Part shown: piece by piece, positions 32,122-42,328 of the stretch
How the letters are laid out: the number at the start of each line of letters is the position of its first letter
Numbering within the stretch: the first letter of the stretch is position 1
Source of the DNA: an uncultured Acetatifactor sp.
Lineage (GTDB): Bacteria; Bacillota; Clostridia; Lachnospirales; Lachnospiraceae
Reading direction: 5' to 3'
Assembly: GCA_947594835.1 (NCBI GenBank)
Contig: CANQEH010000022.1
Coordinates: 1-42,328 of the forward strand
DNA length: 42,328 nt
The notes under the pieces: model-generated
The model's input: the letters and a program-made list of their open reading frames with translations, nothing else
The model's database searches: none
What the model was told of the DNA's origin: nothing
Made by a program: the position numbers and the translations under genes

Positions 32122-34257
32122 TTACCAGAACACCCCTGCGCCCTGTCCGGCATCCGCTTTCAGTCCGACTTCCTCCGAGTAGCATCCAAGATCGCGCAAA
32201 ACTGCTATTTCCTCGTCTATTTCCTCTATCAAGCCTGCCCCTTTCAGATTTTCGTAGACACTGTCGTATACGTTTACACTGTACTGCCCTATCCTGCGCA
32301 TCAGATCCCTGCCCGGCATCCCATACCGCAGTGCTTCTTCCAGTTCTTTCCCTTCCTCCGTATCACAGATCAGTATCATTTTCCCGCTCTGCTCAATCAG
32401 ATGAAAATCCTTCGCCACTGCCCGGAAAGGTATGTTATCCGATTTCGCCTCGTTCAATCTGTCCAGAATGGCTTTTTTGTCTAACCCCTCCCCTCTTAAA
32501 TAAAACAATCGTTCAAAATACGCATGGATGGCATCTGGAGAAGCGATATCCTCAAATTCCCGCAAGATCTGTTCCGAGACGGCCACTGCCTGCCTCATGT
32601 CATTGCTGCCATTTCCTTCTCCTTCGGCAAATTGAAAGATATGGGTCTGACTGGCCGATGGATCCCGCCTGCCTTCCCGGTTACAGCGTCCTGCCGCCTG
32701 CAGCAGGGAATCCAGCCCTGCCAGTTCCCGGTATACTGTCTGAAAATCCAGATCCACACCCGCCTCTACCAGACTGGTGGCAATTACCACACAGTCCTGC
32801 CCCGTTTCCAGCCGCATCCTGATCTCCTGCAGTTTTTTTCGTCTGTGGATGGGATACAGGTAGGTGGACAGGTGATACAGACCGTCTTTTCCTTCCAGTG
32901 CCTCATATATTTCCTGCACACGTTTTCTGGTATTTAAAATGCAAAGCGCCTGCCGCTCCCGGCTTAACCGGCCGACCAATTCCCCCTCCTCCCATTCGCC
33001 CTCTTTGACGAACTGCGTCCTTCGGAACAATGCGTACTGCGCCCCCGCATCAGGACAGATTTCTCCCCTGTACAGCCTGCCAGGCAGTATCTGTCCCAAT
33101 GCCGGCTGGGTTGCCGTACACAAAACCGCCGTGCATCCGTAGTTTAAGACCAGCTCACTGACTGCCCTCATACAAGGCTTTAGATAATCTGCCGGAAGCA
33201 TCTGCGCTTCGTCAAAAATCAGTACGCTTCCCGCGATGTTGTGCAGTTTTCTGCAACGGGATGGCTTGTTTGAAAAAAGAGATTCAAAAAACTGGACATT
33301 GGTGGTGACCACCACAGGTGCATCCCAGTTTTCCGATGCCAGCTGTTTTAGAGCCAATTCTTCCCCGTCTTTGTACAACGCGTTACAGTGATCCTCCAAC
33401 ACCTGATCAGCGCCCAGGATATCGGCAAATATCTTCGCGTTCTGCTCAATGATACTGGTATAAGGAAGCACATAAATGATCCGGTCCAGCTTATGTACCT
33501 GTGTATGCTGCAGTCCAAACGCCAGAGAAGCAACCGTCTTTCCTCCGCCTGTGGGCACCGTCATATGGTAAATGCCCTGCTTCCCTCTCCCTTTTTCGAT
33601 ACAGGCTCTCAGTATTTCGGTCCGATGGGCATTGAGCGTCCCCGCTTCCCTGCAATCCAGCCAGGGACGGATTTTCTTTTCCAGGCGGTTCCACAGTTCA
33701 CCCATGGATACATAGGGATATTCCCGTCCCTGGCCTGACATAAAATGCTCCGTGTCCAAAAAATCAGCGTCAACAAGACAGGAATAGAGCATACGGATAA
33801 AAAACGTCACGCCAAAAAACTTCTCTTTCCCATCTAGTACTTCCAGTTTGGGAATGTCCGGAGTGACAGGGGCAATTTCTTCCCGGAAGGATCCATAGTC
33901 CGATATTTTCTTTTTTAACCGCCCCCACAGGCTAGGACAGCCGCTTTCGTCCGCTGGGCTTCCCCCGTCCGGCAGACCCGCGTGATGTCCCGCAATACAG
34001 TACGCCGCAGGGAGACATTTATGCGCCTGCATCTCGACTGCGCCTGCGGTGGAATGGTCTGTCTTGCACTCCTCCCCGCGGATCCTCCTCTGGAATTCTT
34101 CGGAATATTTACCGATGTCATGCATCATCCCACAGGCATAGCCCCAGTCTTTACAGTGGAATCTTTCCGCAAACCCTCCTGCCAGTTCCGCCACACGGTA
34201 TAAATGCTCATTCAGTGCCTGCTCTCTCCCATCGGCCGATCTATGCGCCAGATACAT
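32122..34257 (-). CDS. cas3: CRISPR-associated helicase-nuclease Cas3
   Basis: Cas3 is recruited by DNA-bound Cascade and unwinds and degrades the target. The start chosen is ATG 34257 (MYLAHRSADGREQ) with AGGAGGG seven bases upstream, giving 711 residues. The N-terminal HD nuclease has His46-Asp47 in MMHDIGKYSEEF, KTDHSTAG and AGHHAGLPDGG. The helicase has Walker A VPTGGGKT (about 234-241), the DEAH-box variant FDEAQML (349-354), CTATQPALG and the C-terminal QAAGRCNREGR. All catalytic motifs are intact. A TGCTATAGT extended -10 about 50 bp upstream gives it its own promoter, separate from the cas5 operon. Confidence 0.96.
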   Translation of the reverse strand: MYLAHRSADGREQALNEHLYRVAELAGGFAERFHCKDWGYACGMMHDIGKYSEEFQRRIRGEECKTDHSTAGAVEMQAHKCLPAAYCIAGHHAGLPDGGSPADESGCPSLWGRLKKKISDYGSFREEIAPVTPDIPKLEVLDGKEKFFGVTFFIRMLYSCLVDADFLDTEHFMSGQGREYPYVSMGELWNRLEKKIRPWLDCREAGTLNAHRTEILRACIEKGRGKQGIYHMTVPTGGGKTVASLAFGLQHTQVHKLDRIIYVLPYTSIIEQNAKIFADILGADQVLEDHCNALYKDGEELALKQLASENWDAPVVVTTNVQFFESLFSNKPSRCRKLHNIAGSVLIFDEAQMLPADYLKPCMRAVSELVLNYGCTAVLCTATQPALGQILPGRLYRGEICPDAGAQYALFRRTQFVKEGEWEEGELVGRLSRERQALCILNTRKRVQEIYEALEGKDGLYHLSTYLYPIHRRKKLQEIRMRLETGQDCVVIATSLVEAGVDLDFQTVYRELAGLDSLLQAAGRCNREGRRDPSASQTHIFQFAEGEGNGSNDMRQAVAVSEQILREFEDIASPDAIHAYFERLFYLRGEGLDKKAILDRLNEAKSDNIPFRAVAKDFHLIEQSGKMILICDTEEGKELEEALRYGMPGRDLMRRIGQYSVNVYDSVYENLKGAGLIEEIDEEIAVLRDLGCYSEEVGLKADAGQGAGVFW

Positions 34258-34386
34258 TTTTCTGCCCTCCTTAAGAAAGATCTGTTTTCTGCTGGTGATA
34301 TCCACTATAGCACATTACGAGTCCTATAAACCGTACTTAAAACAGTATCCCGTCCCCTGCCGCACCGGCCTGACAGAATCCTCTCC

Positions 34387-36135
34387 TCACCCCGTAAACT
34401 GGCTGTGATACAATTGTGCGTAAAATCCTCCCTGGGAGAGCAGCGTCTCATGATTCCCCTGCTCCACGATATTGCCGTCCCGCATCACTAAAATCACATC
34501 CGCCTCCCGGATAGTGGAGAGCCTGTGGGCCACGATAAAGCTGGTCCGCCCCTCCATCATTCTGGCAAAGGCGTTCTGGATCTTTAACTCCGTCCTGGTG
34601 TCGATGGAGGAGGTGGCCTCGTCCAGAATCAGCATGGGCGGCAGGCACAGCATCACCCTGGCGATGCACAAAAGCTGTTTCTGCCCCTGGGACAGGCCGC
34701 CTCCCTCCTCCGAGATCACCGTGTCATACCCCTGGGGCAGACGTCTGATAAAGCTGTGGGCATGGGCGGCCCTGGCGGCCTGTTCCACCTCCGCATCCGT
34801 TGCCTCCGGCTTCCCCATGCGGATGTTGTCCCGGATGGTGCCCCACCGCAGCCAGGTCTCCTGCAGAACCATGCCGTAACTGGTGCGCAGGCTGCCCCGG
34901 GTGATCTGCCGGATGTCCGTGCCGTCCACCCGGATGGAACCGCTGTCCACATCGTAAAAGCGCATGAGCAGATTGATCAGGGTCGTCTTGCCGCAGCCCG
35001 TGGGACCCACGATGGCCACCCGCTGGCCGGACTTTGCGTCCAGGGAAAATCCCTGGATCAGCCTCTGTCCCGGCACATAGCTGAAAGATACCTGTTCCAG
35101 GCTCACCGCTCCTGCTGTCTGCTCCAGCACCCTGGCACCCGGCGCATCAGGCGCCTGGGGCGTCTCCTGAATGAGCTCCAGGATTCTGGCGGCGCAGGCT
35201 AAGGCATTCTGCAGTTCCGTCACCACCCCGGAAATCTCATTGAAGGGCTTTGTGTATTGGTTGGCATAGCTTAAGAGGCAGGAAAGCCTTCCCACGCTGA
35301 TTCCGCCCCGGATGGCCACAAAGGCGCCAAAGACGCCAACCCCCGCATAAACTAAGCTGTTGACGGCCCGGGTGACGGGGTTGGTGATGGAGGAATAAAA
35401 GATCGCCCGCAGCGAACATTCCTCCAGCCGTCTGTTGCCTTCCGCAAACTGCTCCCTCACTGCGTCCTCCCGGGAGAAAGCCTTCACCAGCTTTTGATTT
35501 CCCACCGTCTCCTCGATCAGGGCCGTCTGCTCTCCCCTGGCCCTGGACTGCAGCTGGAACATGGAATAGGTTCTGGAAGCGATGAATCGGGCCGCCAGAA
35601 AGGACACCGGCGTGACGCAGACCACCACCAGGGCGATGGGCACATTGGCGGCAAACAGGAAAAACAGCGTGCCGATGATGGTCAGCACGCCGGTAAACAG
35701 CTGGGTAAAGCCCATGAGCAGCCCGTCTGCCAAGGCGTCCACATCGGCGATGACACGGCTGATCAGATCCCCGTGGGCATGGGCGTCCAGATAGCGCAGG
35801 GGAAGCTGCTGCAGCTTATGGAAGGCGTCCTCCCGGATATCTTTCACCACATGGTAAGTAATGTAGCTGTTCGACAGATCCATCACCCACTGGGCAGCGG
35901 CGGTAGCGCAAACAGCCGCCCCGATCTTCCAGAGGATGGCAAAAAGGCCCGGAAAGTCCACCCTTCCTTTCCCCAGGAGCAGATCCACCGCATTCCCCGT
36001 CAAGATCGGCACATAGAGCGTAAGCCCCACGGTCACCGCCGCCAGCATCAAAGAAAGGCCCGCCAGGAGCCGATATTTTTTCAGGTAAAGGAGCATCTGC
36101 CCCAAAGTCTTCTTCCGATCCAGTCCCGTTTCCAT
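34387..36135 (-). CDS. ABC exporter half-transporter, catalytically complete subunit
   Basis: The 582-residue protein has a six-helix type IV exporter membrane domain (about 1-320) and a C-terminal ATPase: Walker A VGPTGCGKTT, Q-loop YGMVLQETWL, signature LSQGQKQLL, Walker B MLILDEATSSIDTRTE and switch histidine FIVAHRLST. All catalytic residues are present. It pairs with the product of the gene immediately upstream, whose site is degenerate, as in the TM287/288, LmrCD and BmrCD exporters. Substrate is unknown; drugs, lipids and peptides are all possible. GAGGTTACG precedes the ATG, and the palindromic repeat copy B ends just before that site. Confidence 0.9.
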   Translation of the reverse strand: METGLDRKKTLGQMLLYLKKYRLLAGLSLMLAAVTVGLTLYVPILTGNAVDLLLGKGRVDFPGLFAILWKIGAAVCATAAAQWVMDLSNSYITYHVVKDIREDAFHKLQQLPLRYLDAHAHGDLISRVIADVDALADGLLMGFTQLFTGVLTIIGTLFFLFAANVPIALVVVCVTPVSFLAARFIASRTYSMFQLQSRARGEQTALIEETVGNQKLVKAFSREDAVREQFAEGNRRLEECSLRAIFYSSITNPVTRAVNSLVYAGVGVFGAFVAIRGGISVGRLSCLLSYANQYTKPFNEISGVVTELQNALACAARILELIQETPQAPDAPGARVLEQTAGAVSLEQVSFSYVPGQRLIQGFSLDAKSGQRVAIVGPTGCGKTTLINLLMRFYDVDSGSIRVDGTDIRQITRGSLRTSYGMVLQETWLRWGTIRDNIRMGKPEATDAEVEQAARAAHAHSFIRRLPQGYDTVISEEGGGLSQGQKQLLCIARVMLCLPPMLILDEATSSIDTRTELKIQNAFARMMEGRTSFIVAHRLSTIREADVILVMRDGNIVEQGNHETLLSQGGFYAQLYHSQFTG

Positions 36136-36149
36136 CGTAACCTCATTCC

Positions 36150-36230
36150 GGAGCGTTCTCTAGGCGGGGCGATGCGAATCTCAAATTCGCGTCTGCCATC
36201 AGGGGAATTTGTGACGCTCCGGCACAAATT
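36150..36230. repeat. Palindromic dispersed repeat, copy B
   Basis: Second copy of the element at 4857-4937, same orientation. Here the terminal hairpin is perfect: GAATTTGTG and CACAAATTC flank ACGCTCCGG (36205-36231), and an internal GCGAAT/ATTCGC pair (read on the minus strand) is also intact. It fills most of the 113-bp gap between the two exporter genes and ends next to the ribosome binding site of the downstream one. Confidence 0.75.
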
Positions 36231-36248
36231 CCAACACATCTCTTCCCG

Positions 36249-37982
36249 TTACCGATCAGCGGGATACTGGGAATCATAGATTTCCCGATACACGCTGCAG
36301 CGCTCCAGCAGTTCCTCATGGGTTCCGATCCCGGCCAGCCGTCCGTCCTCCAGCACCAGAATCTGATCCGCGTGGCGGACGGCGGAGGCCCGCTGGGAGA
36401 CAAGAAACGTGGTCATCCGCCCTTCCAGACTGCGGAGGGCCGCCCGCAAGGCCGCGTCCGTCCCATAGTCCAGCGCCGAGGCGCTGTCGTCCAGAATCAG
36501 GATCTCGGGCTGGCGCACCAGGGCCCTGGCAATGGTCAGCCTCTGCCTCTGCCCCCCGGAGAAATTCCTGCCGCCCTGGGCCACCTCTGCGTCCAGTCCT
36601 CCCTCTTTTCCCTCCGCCACTTCCCTGGCCTGGGCCAGGCCGAGGGCCTGCCACATCTCCTCCTCGGTGGCGTCGGGCTTGCCCCACTGTAAGTTGCTGC
36701 GGATCGTCCCCTGAAAAAGCACTGCCCCCTGGGGCACGATCCCCACCCGGCCCTTTAACTCCTGCTCCGGTATCTGCCGGATGTCTCGTCCTTCCAGCCG
36801 CACCGTGCCCTCTGTTGCCGGGTAAAAGCCTGGGATCAGATGGACAAGGGAGGTCTTGCCGGATCCGGTGCCGCCGATAATGCCCACGGTCTGGCCCTTC
36901 TCCACCTGGAAACTGATATCCCGCAGAGTCTCCGCCCCCGCGTCCTGATAGGTGAGGGACACATGGTCAAACTCCAGAAAAGGCGCGTCGGCGGACGGCG
37001 TTTCCCCTTTCCCCTCCTGTTCCCAGGGCGTGCCCTGGATCTCGAACACTGCCGCCACCCGGTCTGCACAGGCCACAGATTTTGTGACGGTGACGATCAG
37101 GTTTGCCAGCTTCACCAGCTCCACCAGAATCTGAGACATATAATTTAAGATGGCCACCACCTGGCCCTGGGTGAGATTGCCCAGGTTGACCTGAATGGCT
37201 CCCGTATACAGCAGGGCCATGATGGCGGCATTTACGATCACATAGGTGACAGGATTCATGATGGCGCTGATCCTGCTCACAAAGACCTGGCCGGAAAACA
37301 GGGTCTGGGTGCTCTCCCGGAACCGTTCTTCCTCCTTCTCCTCCCGGTGAAAGGCCCGGATGACCCTAACGCCCGTCAGGTTTTCCCTGGTAAGCCTCAG
37401 CACCTTATCCAGCTGTGCCTGCACCTTCCGGTAGAGGGGCATGGTCCAGACCAGAACGCCGAACACCACCAGCGCAAGCAGCGGAATGGCCACTGCAAAG
37501 AGCAGGGCGCTCTTGACGTCGATGGCAAAGGCCATGGCCATGGCGCCGAACACGATGACGGGGGAACGCAGAAACAGCCGCAGCACCAGGTTTACCCCGG
37601 ACTGCACCTGATTGATATCGCTGGTCATACGGGTGATCATGGCAGAAGTGCCCAGCCTGTCAATGGCAGTGAAGTCCAGGCTCTGAAGGTGGTCAAACAG
37701 CGCCTGGCGCAGCCTGGCAGAAAAACCCACCGCCGCTTTTGCCGCGAAAAACTGGGCCGTGATGGAGGCCGCAAGCCCCACCGCCGCCAGAATCAGGAGA
37801 CAGGCCCCCATCTTGCCGATATAGACCATGTCCCGGTTCTGGATCCCCCGGTCGATGATCGCCGCCATCACCAAAGGCACCAAAAGCTCGAAGGCAGCTT
37901 CCAGCAGTTTAAAGAGCGGCGCCAGCACCGTCTCCTTGCGATGATCCGATAAATAGGGAAGCAATGTTTTCAGCCGTTTCAT
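36249..37982 (-). CDS. ABC exporter half-transporter, degenerate-site subunit
   Basis: The 577-residue protein starts at ATG 37982 (MKRLKTLLPYLSDHRK) after AGGGG; a GTG at 38009 is a weaker alternative. It has six membrane helices and an ATPase with Walker A IGGTGSGKTS, Q-loop VGIVPQGAVLFQ and signature FSGGQRQR. Walker B reads LILDDSASALD, with Asp in place of the catalytic Glu, and the switch region TFLVSQRASAV has Gln in place of His. These are the marks of the degenerate nucleotide site of heterodimeric exporters. It lies 79 bp after the phosphopantetheinyl transferase gene. Confidence 0.9.
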   Translation of the reverse strand: MKRLKTLLPYLSDHRKETVLAPLFKLLEAAFELLVPLVMAAIIDRGIQNRDMVYIGKMGACLLILAAVGLAASITAQFFAAKAAVGFSARLRQALFDHLQSLDFTAIDRLGTSAMITRMTSDINQVQSGVNLVLRLFLRSPVIVFGAMAMAFAIDVKSALLFAVAIPLLALVVFGVLVWTMPLYRKVQAQLDKVLRLTRENLTGVRVIRAFHREEKEEERFRESTQTLFSGQVFVSRISAIMNPVTYVIVNAAIMALLYTGAIQVNLGNLTQGQVVAILNYMSQILVELVKLANLIVTVTKSVACADRVAAVFEIQGTPWEQEGKGETPSADAPFLEFDHVSLTYQDAGAETLRDISFQVEKGQTVGIIGGTGSGKTSLVHLIPGFYPATEGTVRLEGRDIRQIPEQELKGRVGIVPQGAVLFQGTIRSNLQWGKPDATEEEMWQALGLAQAREVAEGKEGGLDAEVAQGGRNFSGGQRQRLTIARALVRQPEILILDDSASALDYGTDAALRAALRSLEGRMTTFLVSQRASAVRHADQILVLEDGRLAGIGTHEELLERCSVYREIYDSQYPADR

Positions 37983-38061
37983 CTTTATACCCCTGGCGTG
38001 CTTCAGCACACACCCCTCTTTTTAGAATTTGAACGTTTCTGCCGCTTCAGCGGCTCTTGCA

Positions 38062-38793
38062 TCAGCATGGGCTTTGTGCGCCATCACACTTCCCCTCCCA
38101 GGTGCAGGCCGCCATCCGATACCCCTTGAGGCAGTCCCAGAACCGCCACCGCAGCCCCTCCATCCCTTTCTCTGTGACATCTGACCCGGATACCGCCAGG
38201 ATCCCCTCCCCGGTCAGCTTTCCATAGGCCTCCTTGCGCGTCCAGAGACGGTAAAACAGCTCCCGCCTTTCTTCCTCCCCCGGGCAGGCGGAAAGCGCCT
38301 CCTGCTCCCGCCTGCAAAAAAAACGCCCGGCGATCCGGTCCAGACGCTCCCCGGATACCTTCTCCATGCGCTGGATATCCACGCCGATCTCCTCCCCGGC
38401 CACGCCGCAGCACACATAGCTGCCGGAGTGGGACAGATTAAAATAAAAAGGACGCCCCGCCAGATAAGGTTTTCCATGTTTCCCGTACTCCATTCCCAGC
38501 GGGATCGGCTTTCCCAGGCACGCGATCACCCGGGCCGGATCGTACTCCGCCAGGCCGTCCCCCAAAAGCCTGCAGGGCCGGAGAATTTTTTCCGTTTTGC
38601 CCTCCAGGGCTTCCCGGGCTGCAAGCTGCAGCAAAAGTCCGGCCCCCAGACAGGCCGCCCTGGCCGCCCCGCAGCGCATCCCTGCCGCTTTTTCCTGCCT
38701 GTGGGGATCCACCTTTTCAAACGCCTCCTCCACAAGCCCCGGCTCTCCTTCTAAAAGGGCCTCCAGGGAGAGCAGATAATATCTTTCTTCCAT
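38062..38793 (-). CDS. 4'-phosphopantetheinyl transferase, Sfp type
   Basis: Sfp-type enzymes move phosphopantetheine from coenzyme A to a serine of carrier proteins. From ATG 38793 (MEERYYLLSLEALL) the product is 243 residues; the open frame further upstream runs through a terminator-like hairpin and is unlikely to be translated. Core motifs are KPYLAGRPFYFNLSHSGSYV, GVDIQRMEK with the metal-binding Asp, and LFYRLWTRKEAYGKLTGEG with the W-x-x-KEA signature. A possible partner in this window is the DltC-like carrier protein at 20650; an unseen peptide synthetase exported by the neighbouring ABC pair is another option. Confidence 0.9.
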   Translation of the reverse strand: MEERYYLLSLEALLEGEPGLVEEAFEKVDPHRQEKAAGMRCGAARAACLGAGLLLQLAAREALEGKTEKILRPCRLLGDGLAEYDPARVIACLGKPIPLGMEYGKHGKPYLAGRPFYFNLSHSGSYVCCGVAGEEIGVDIQRMEKVSGERLDRIAGRFFCRREQEALSACPGEEERRELFYRLWTRKEAYGKLTGEGILAVSGSDVTEKGMEGLRWRFWDCLKGYRMAACTWEGKCDGAQSPC

Positions 38794-38836
38794 CCCGTCC
38801 GCCCCCGTTTTTTTCAAAAAATGTGCCATAAATCTT

Positions 38837-38869
38837 GGCCGCCATGCCTGGATTTCCCGCATGGCGGCC
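38837..38869 (-). terminator. Hairpin after aspS
   Basis: GGCCGCCATGC and GCATGGCGGCC form a perfect 11-bp stem with an 11-nt loop, 22 bp beyond the aspS stop. The T-run (six T) comes about 14 nt after the stem rather than directly, so termination may be partial. Confidence 0.6.
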
Positions 38870-38890
38870 TGACTGCTTCCCAAACCCTGT

Positions 38891-40681
<1,791 letters not shown>

Positions 40682-40747
40682 ACTATCCTCTTTCCCGCCG
40701 TCTAAGCGGCTCTTTTCTTCCCGCTGGGGATGCCGGAGCCGAAGATC

Positions 40748-42010
40748 TCAGTTCTTCAGCGCCTCCCTGTAAAACTCTGCAAACTCCTGATAGCCCTCTG
40801 CCGTCAGCTGCTCCTTCTGGAACTTTTTATTCTTGTTCATGCGCACCACCAGAACCTGGTTTCCGTCCTCCCGGGCCTTCTGGGCCTTTGCGATCACCTC
40901 GCACAGCTTTTCCCCAGCCACGCCCTTCTCCACCAGATAAGCAATCCTCCGGGGTCTGCCCGGTATCTGGAAGCCGCTCTCTAAAAGCAGCATTACGATC
41001 CGCTCAAAGCCGATGGAAAACCCGCAGGCCGGCACGTCGTTTCCCGTAAACTTCCCAACCATCTTATCATACCTTCCGCCGCCGCCGCAGCTGACGCCAA
41101 GCCCCGCAATAGCGACCTCAAAGATGGTACCCGTGTAATAGGACATCCCCCGCACCAGCGCAGCGTCGAATATCATCCGGAAATCCGCCGCCTTTGTGGC
41201 TTCCACGCTGTCCATGATCTCTCTCAGATTCCGGGTGACCGTCGGATCCAGCACCCCGGCAAGCTTCTCCTCCAGATAAGCCAGGCCGTCCTCTGCCCGG
41301 GCAAACCCCTGGTAGAGATCCAGATATTTCTCTGTGCAGGCCTTCTCAAAGCCGTTCTCCAGAAGTTCCTTCTCCACGCCCTCCAGGCCGATCTTGTCCA
41401 TCTTGTCTAAGGTGATGAACACACTGTCGTAAGAGACCTCCGGAAAGCCGCTGTAAGCTGCCATGGCCTTTAAGATCTCACGGTCGTTGATACGGATCTC
41501 AAACCCCTGGAAACCCAGGCGTCCCAAGGTGGTGGTGGTGGCCAGGATCAGCTCGATCTCCGCCAGATTGGAGGGCTCGCCAAGAATGTCGATATCACAC
41601 TGCATGAACTGGCGGAACCGTCCTCTCTGGGGCCTCTCCGCCCGCCACACGTTGCCCATCTGCAGCGCCTTAAAGGGGGAGGGCAGCTGGGCGGCGTTGT
41701 TGGAATAGTACCGCACCAGGGGCACCGTTAAGTCGTAGCGCAATCCCCCGTCCACTACGTCCTCCTCCGTCAGGGCCTGGGCCACATCCAGCTTCTCGCC
41801 CCGCTTTAAAATCTTAAAGATCAGCTTTTCGTTGTCCCCGCCCTGCCTGCTTGTGAGGTTTGCGATATTTTCCACACAGGGCGTCTCAATGGACGTAAAT
41901 CCAAACTGCCCGTAAGTCTCCTTGATCACCCGGATACAGTAATCCCTAATCTGCATTTCCTCCGGCAGGATATCCCTCATGCCCGTCGTGGGCTTCTTGC
42001 ACAGCGCCAT
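40748..42010 (-). CDS. hisS: Histidyl-tRNA synthetase
   Basis: This class II synthetase charges tRNA-His. From ATG 42010 (MALCKKPTTGMRDILP) the product is 420 residues with GGGGAGG upstream; the frame open to 42046 adds 12 residues without support. Motif 1 and 2 regions are visible (TPCVENIANLTSRQGGDNEKLIFK and WRAERPQRGRFRQFMQCDIDILG), as is the HisA-type GLGVSCGGGGRYDKMVGKF. Motif 3 is ACGFSIGFERIVMLL, followed by the anticodon-binding domain. A strong promoter is 50-80 bp upstream, leaving no room for a T-box. Confidence 0.98.
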   Translation of the reverse strand: MALCKKPTTGMRDILPEEMQIRDYCIRVIKETYGQFGFTSIETPCVENIANLTSRQGGDNEKLIFKILKRGEKLDVAQALTEEDVVDGGLRYDLTVPLVRYYSNNAAQLPSPFKALQMGNVWRAERPQRGRFRQFMQCDIDILGEPSNLAEIELILATTTTLGRLGFQGFEIRINDREILKAMAAYSGFPEVSYDSVFITLDKMDKIGLEGVEKELLENGFEKACTEKYLDLYQGFARAEDGLAYLEEKLAGVLDPTVTRNLREIMDSVEATKAADFRMIFDAALVRGMSYYTGTIFEVAIAGLGVSCGGGGRYDKMVGKFTGNDVPACGFSIGFERIVMLLLESGFQIPGRPRRIAYLVEKGVAGEKLCEVIAKAQKAREDGNQVLVVRMNKNKKFQKEQLTAEGYQEFAEFYREALKN

Positions 42011-42065
42011 ATTCTTCCTCCCCTGCCGTATTTTGCGGCAGCTCACTTCCTGTTTTAACTATTCT

Positions 42066-42094
42066 ATCTTATCCGCTTTCCCAAATACTGTCAA
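42066..42094 (-). promoter_or_regulatory. Promoter of hisS-aspS
   Basis: A perfect TTGACA (42089-42094) and TAAGAT (42066-42071) with a 17-bp spacer on the minus strand, about 50 nt before the hisS start. Confidence 0.85.
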
Positions 42095-42235
42095 TATTGC
42101 AGTGCACAAAAGTATGTGTCAAGTACTCGTTGGCACTTTTCCTGTTTTCTTTATGAGTTCTCGTTTTTCATGCAATCAATACTGCCATCTGCACATCTGT
42201 CGTCTGCTGATTCTGTATCTGGCAGACAACAGGGC

Positions 42236-42328
42236 TTATCCCATGAACGCCCTCTTGAATGCCTTGCGGGATGCCGTCTGCATCGCCTCCAAGAGCGGCA
42301 TATGGCTGTTTATCAGATCCGCATAGAT
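42236..42328 (-). CDS. C-terminal fragment of an unidentified protein (runs off the window)
   Basis: An open frame enters from the right edge and ends at TAA 42236, giving 30 residues ending in KAFKRAFMG. A hairpin (CTGTTGTCTGC / GCAGACGACAG, 42197-42232) follows the stop, though without a T-run, which supports a real gene end. Too little is visible to name a family. The stretch 42100-42196 between it and the hisS promoter holds nothing I can support. Confidence 0.4.
   Translation of the reverse strand: MYADLINSHMPLLEAMQTASRKAFKRAFMG

Noticed and set aside
42011..42235. T-box leader for hisS-aspS
   Set aside because: A consensus promoter lies only about 50 nt before the hisS start, and no AGGGUGG-type T-box sequence is present.

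Overview
The window reads as a chromosomal segment of a fairly GC-rich member of the Clostridia, most likely Lachnospiraceae. This is inferred from gene content and AGGAGG-type ribosome binding sites, not from a marker gene. No rRNA or tRNA genes were seen. Almost every gene is on the minus strand, so each operon reads from high to low coordinates.

Layout, low to high. (1) 1-5.6 kb: a Na/Pi transporter fragment and the high-affinity phosphate operon pstS-pstC-pstA-pstB-phoU, with a candidate Pho box upstream of pstS, then an amidase gene. (2) 5.6-9.5 kb: accessory island with a membrane protein, a PD-(D/E)XK transposase-family nuclease, a promoter, small leader ORF and attenuator in front of a decayed MFS gene, and a coiled-coil protein. 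(3) 9.6-15.7 kb: a nickel operon, nikA-nikB-nikC-like transporter genes followed by larB and larC (nickel-pincer cofactor synthesis). It has a 230-nt leader with a closed multistem domain followed by an intrinsic terminator. (4) 15.7-17 kb: an XRE regulator with membrane segments and a CrcB/FluC fluoride channel. (5) 17.3-24.8 kb: a dlt-like cell-envelope operon (transglutaminase-like protein, Asp/Glu racemase, AMP-dependent ligase, carrier protein, MBOAT acyltransferase, SGNH/DltD-like protein, lipoprotein). (6) 25.1-34.3 kb: a complete type I-C CRISPR-Cas locus, with 20 repeats and cas2, cas1, cas4, cas7, cas8c, cas5c, cas3. (7) 34.4-42.3 kb: a heterodimeric ABC exporter, a phosphopantetheinyl transferase, aspS and hisS.

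The main discovery candidate is in the 236-bp gap between cas3 and cas5. On the plus strand, opposite to the cas genes, lies a crRNA-like minigene. It has an extended -10 promoter, a 32-nt diverged repeat that keeps the exact type I-C repeat architecture (3 nt, 6-bp stem, 5-nt loop, 12-nt handle) with a completely different but still complementary stem, a spacer-like segment, and a strong GC hairpin. The first 17 nt of the spacer-like segment are identical to a site in the 5' leader of the cas5-cas8c-cas7-cas4-cas1-cas2 operon, and that site is preceded by TTC, the type I-C PAM. This is what a CreR-type guide RNA would look like: it would direct the Cas5c-Cas8c-Cas7 complex to repress its own operon without enough pairing for cleavage.

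Other points: a duplicated spacer in the array, an unassigned riboswitch-like leader on the nickel operon, a 27-histidine insertion in LarC, a dlt-like operon paired with an amino-acid racemase, and an 81-bp palindromic element present twice, each time directly before a ribosome binding site.
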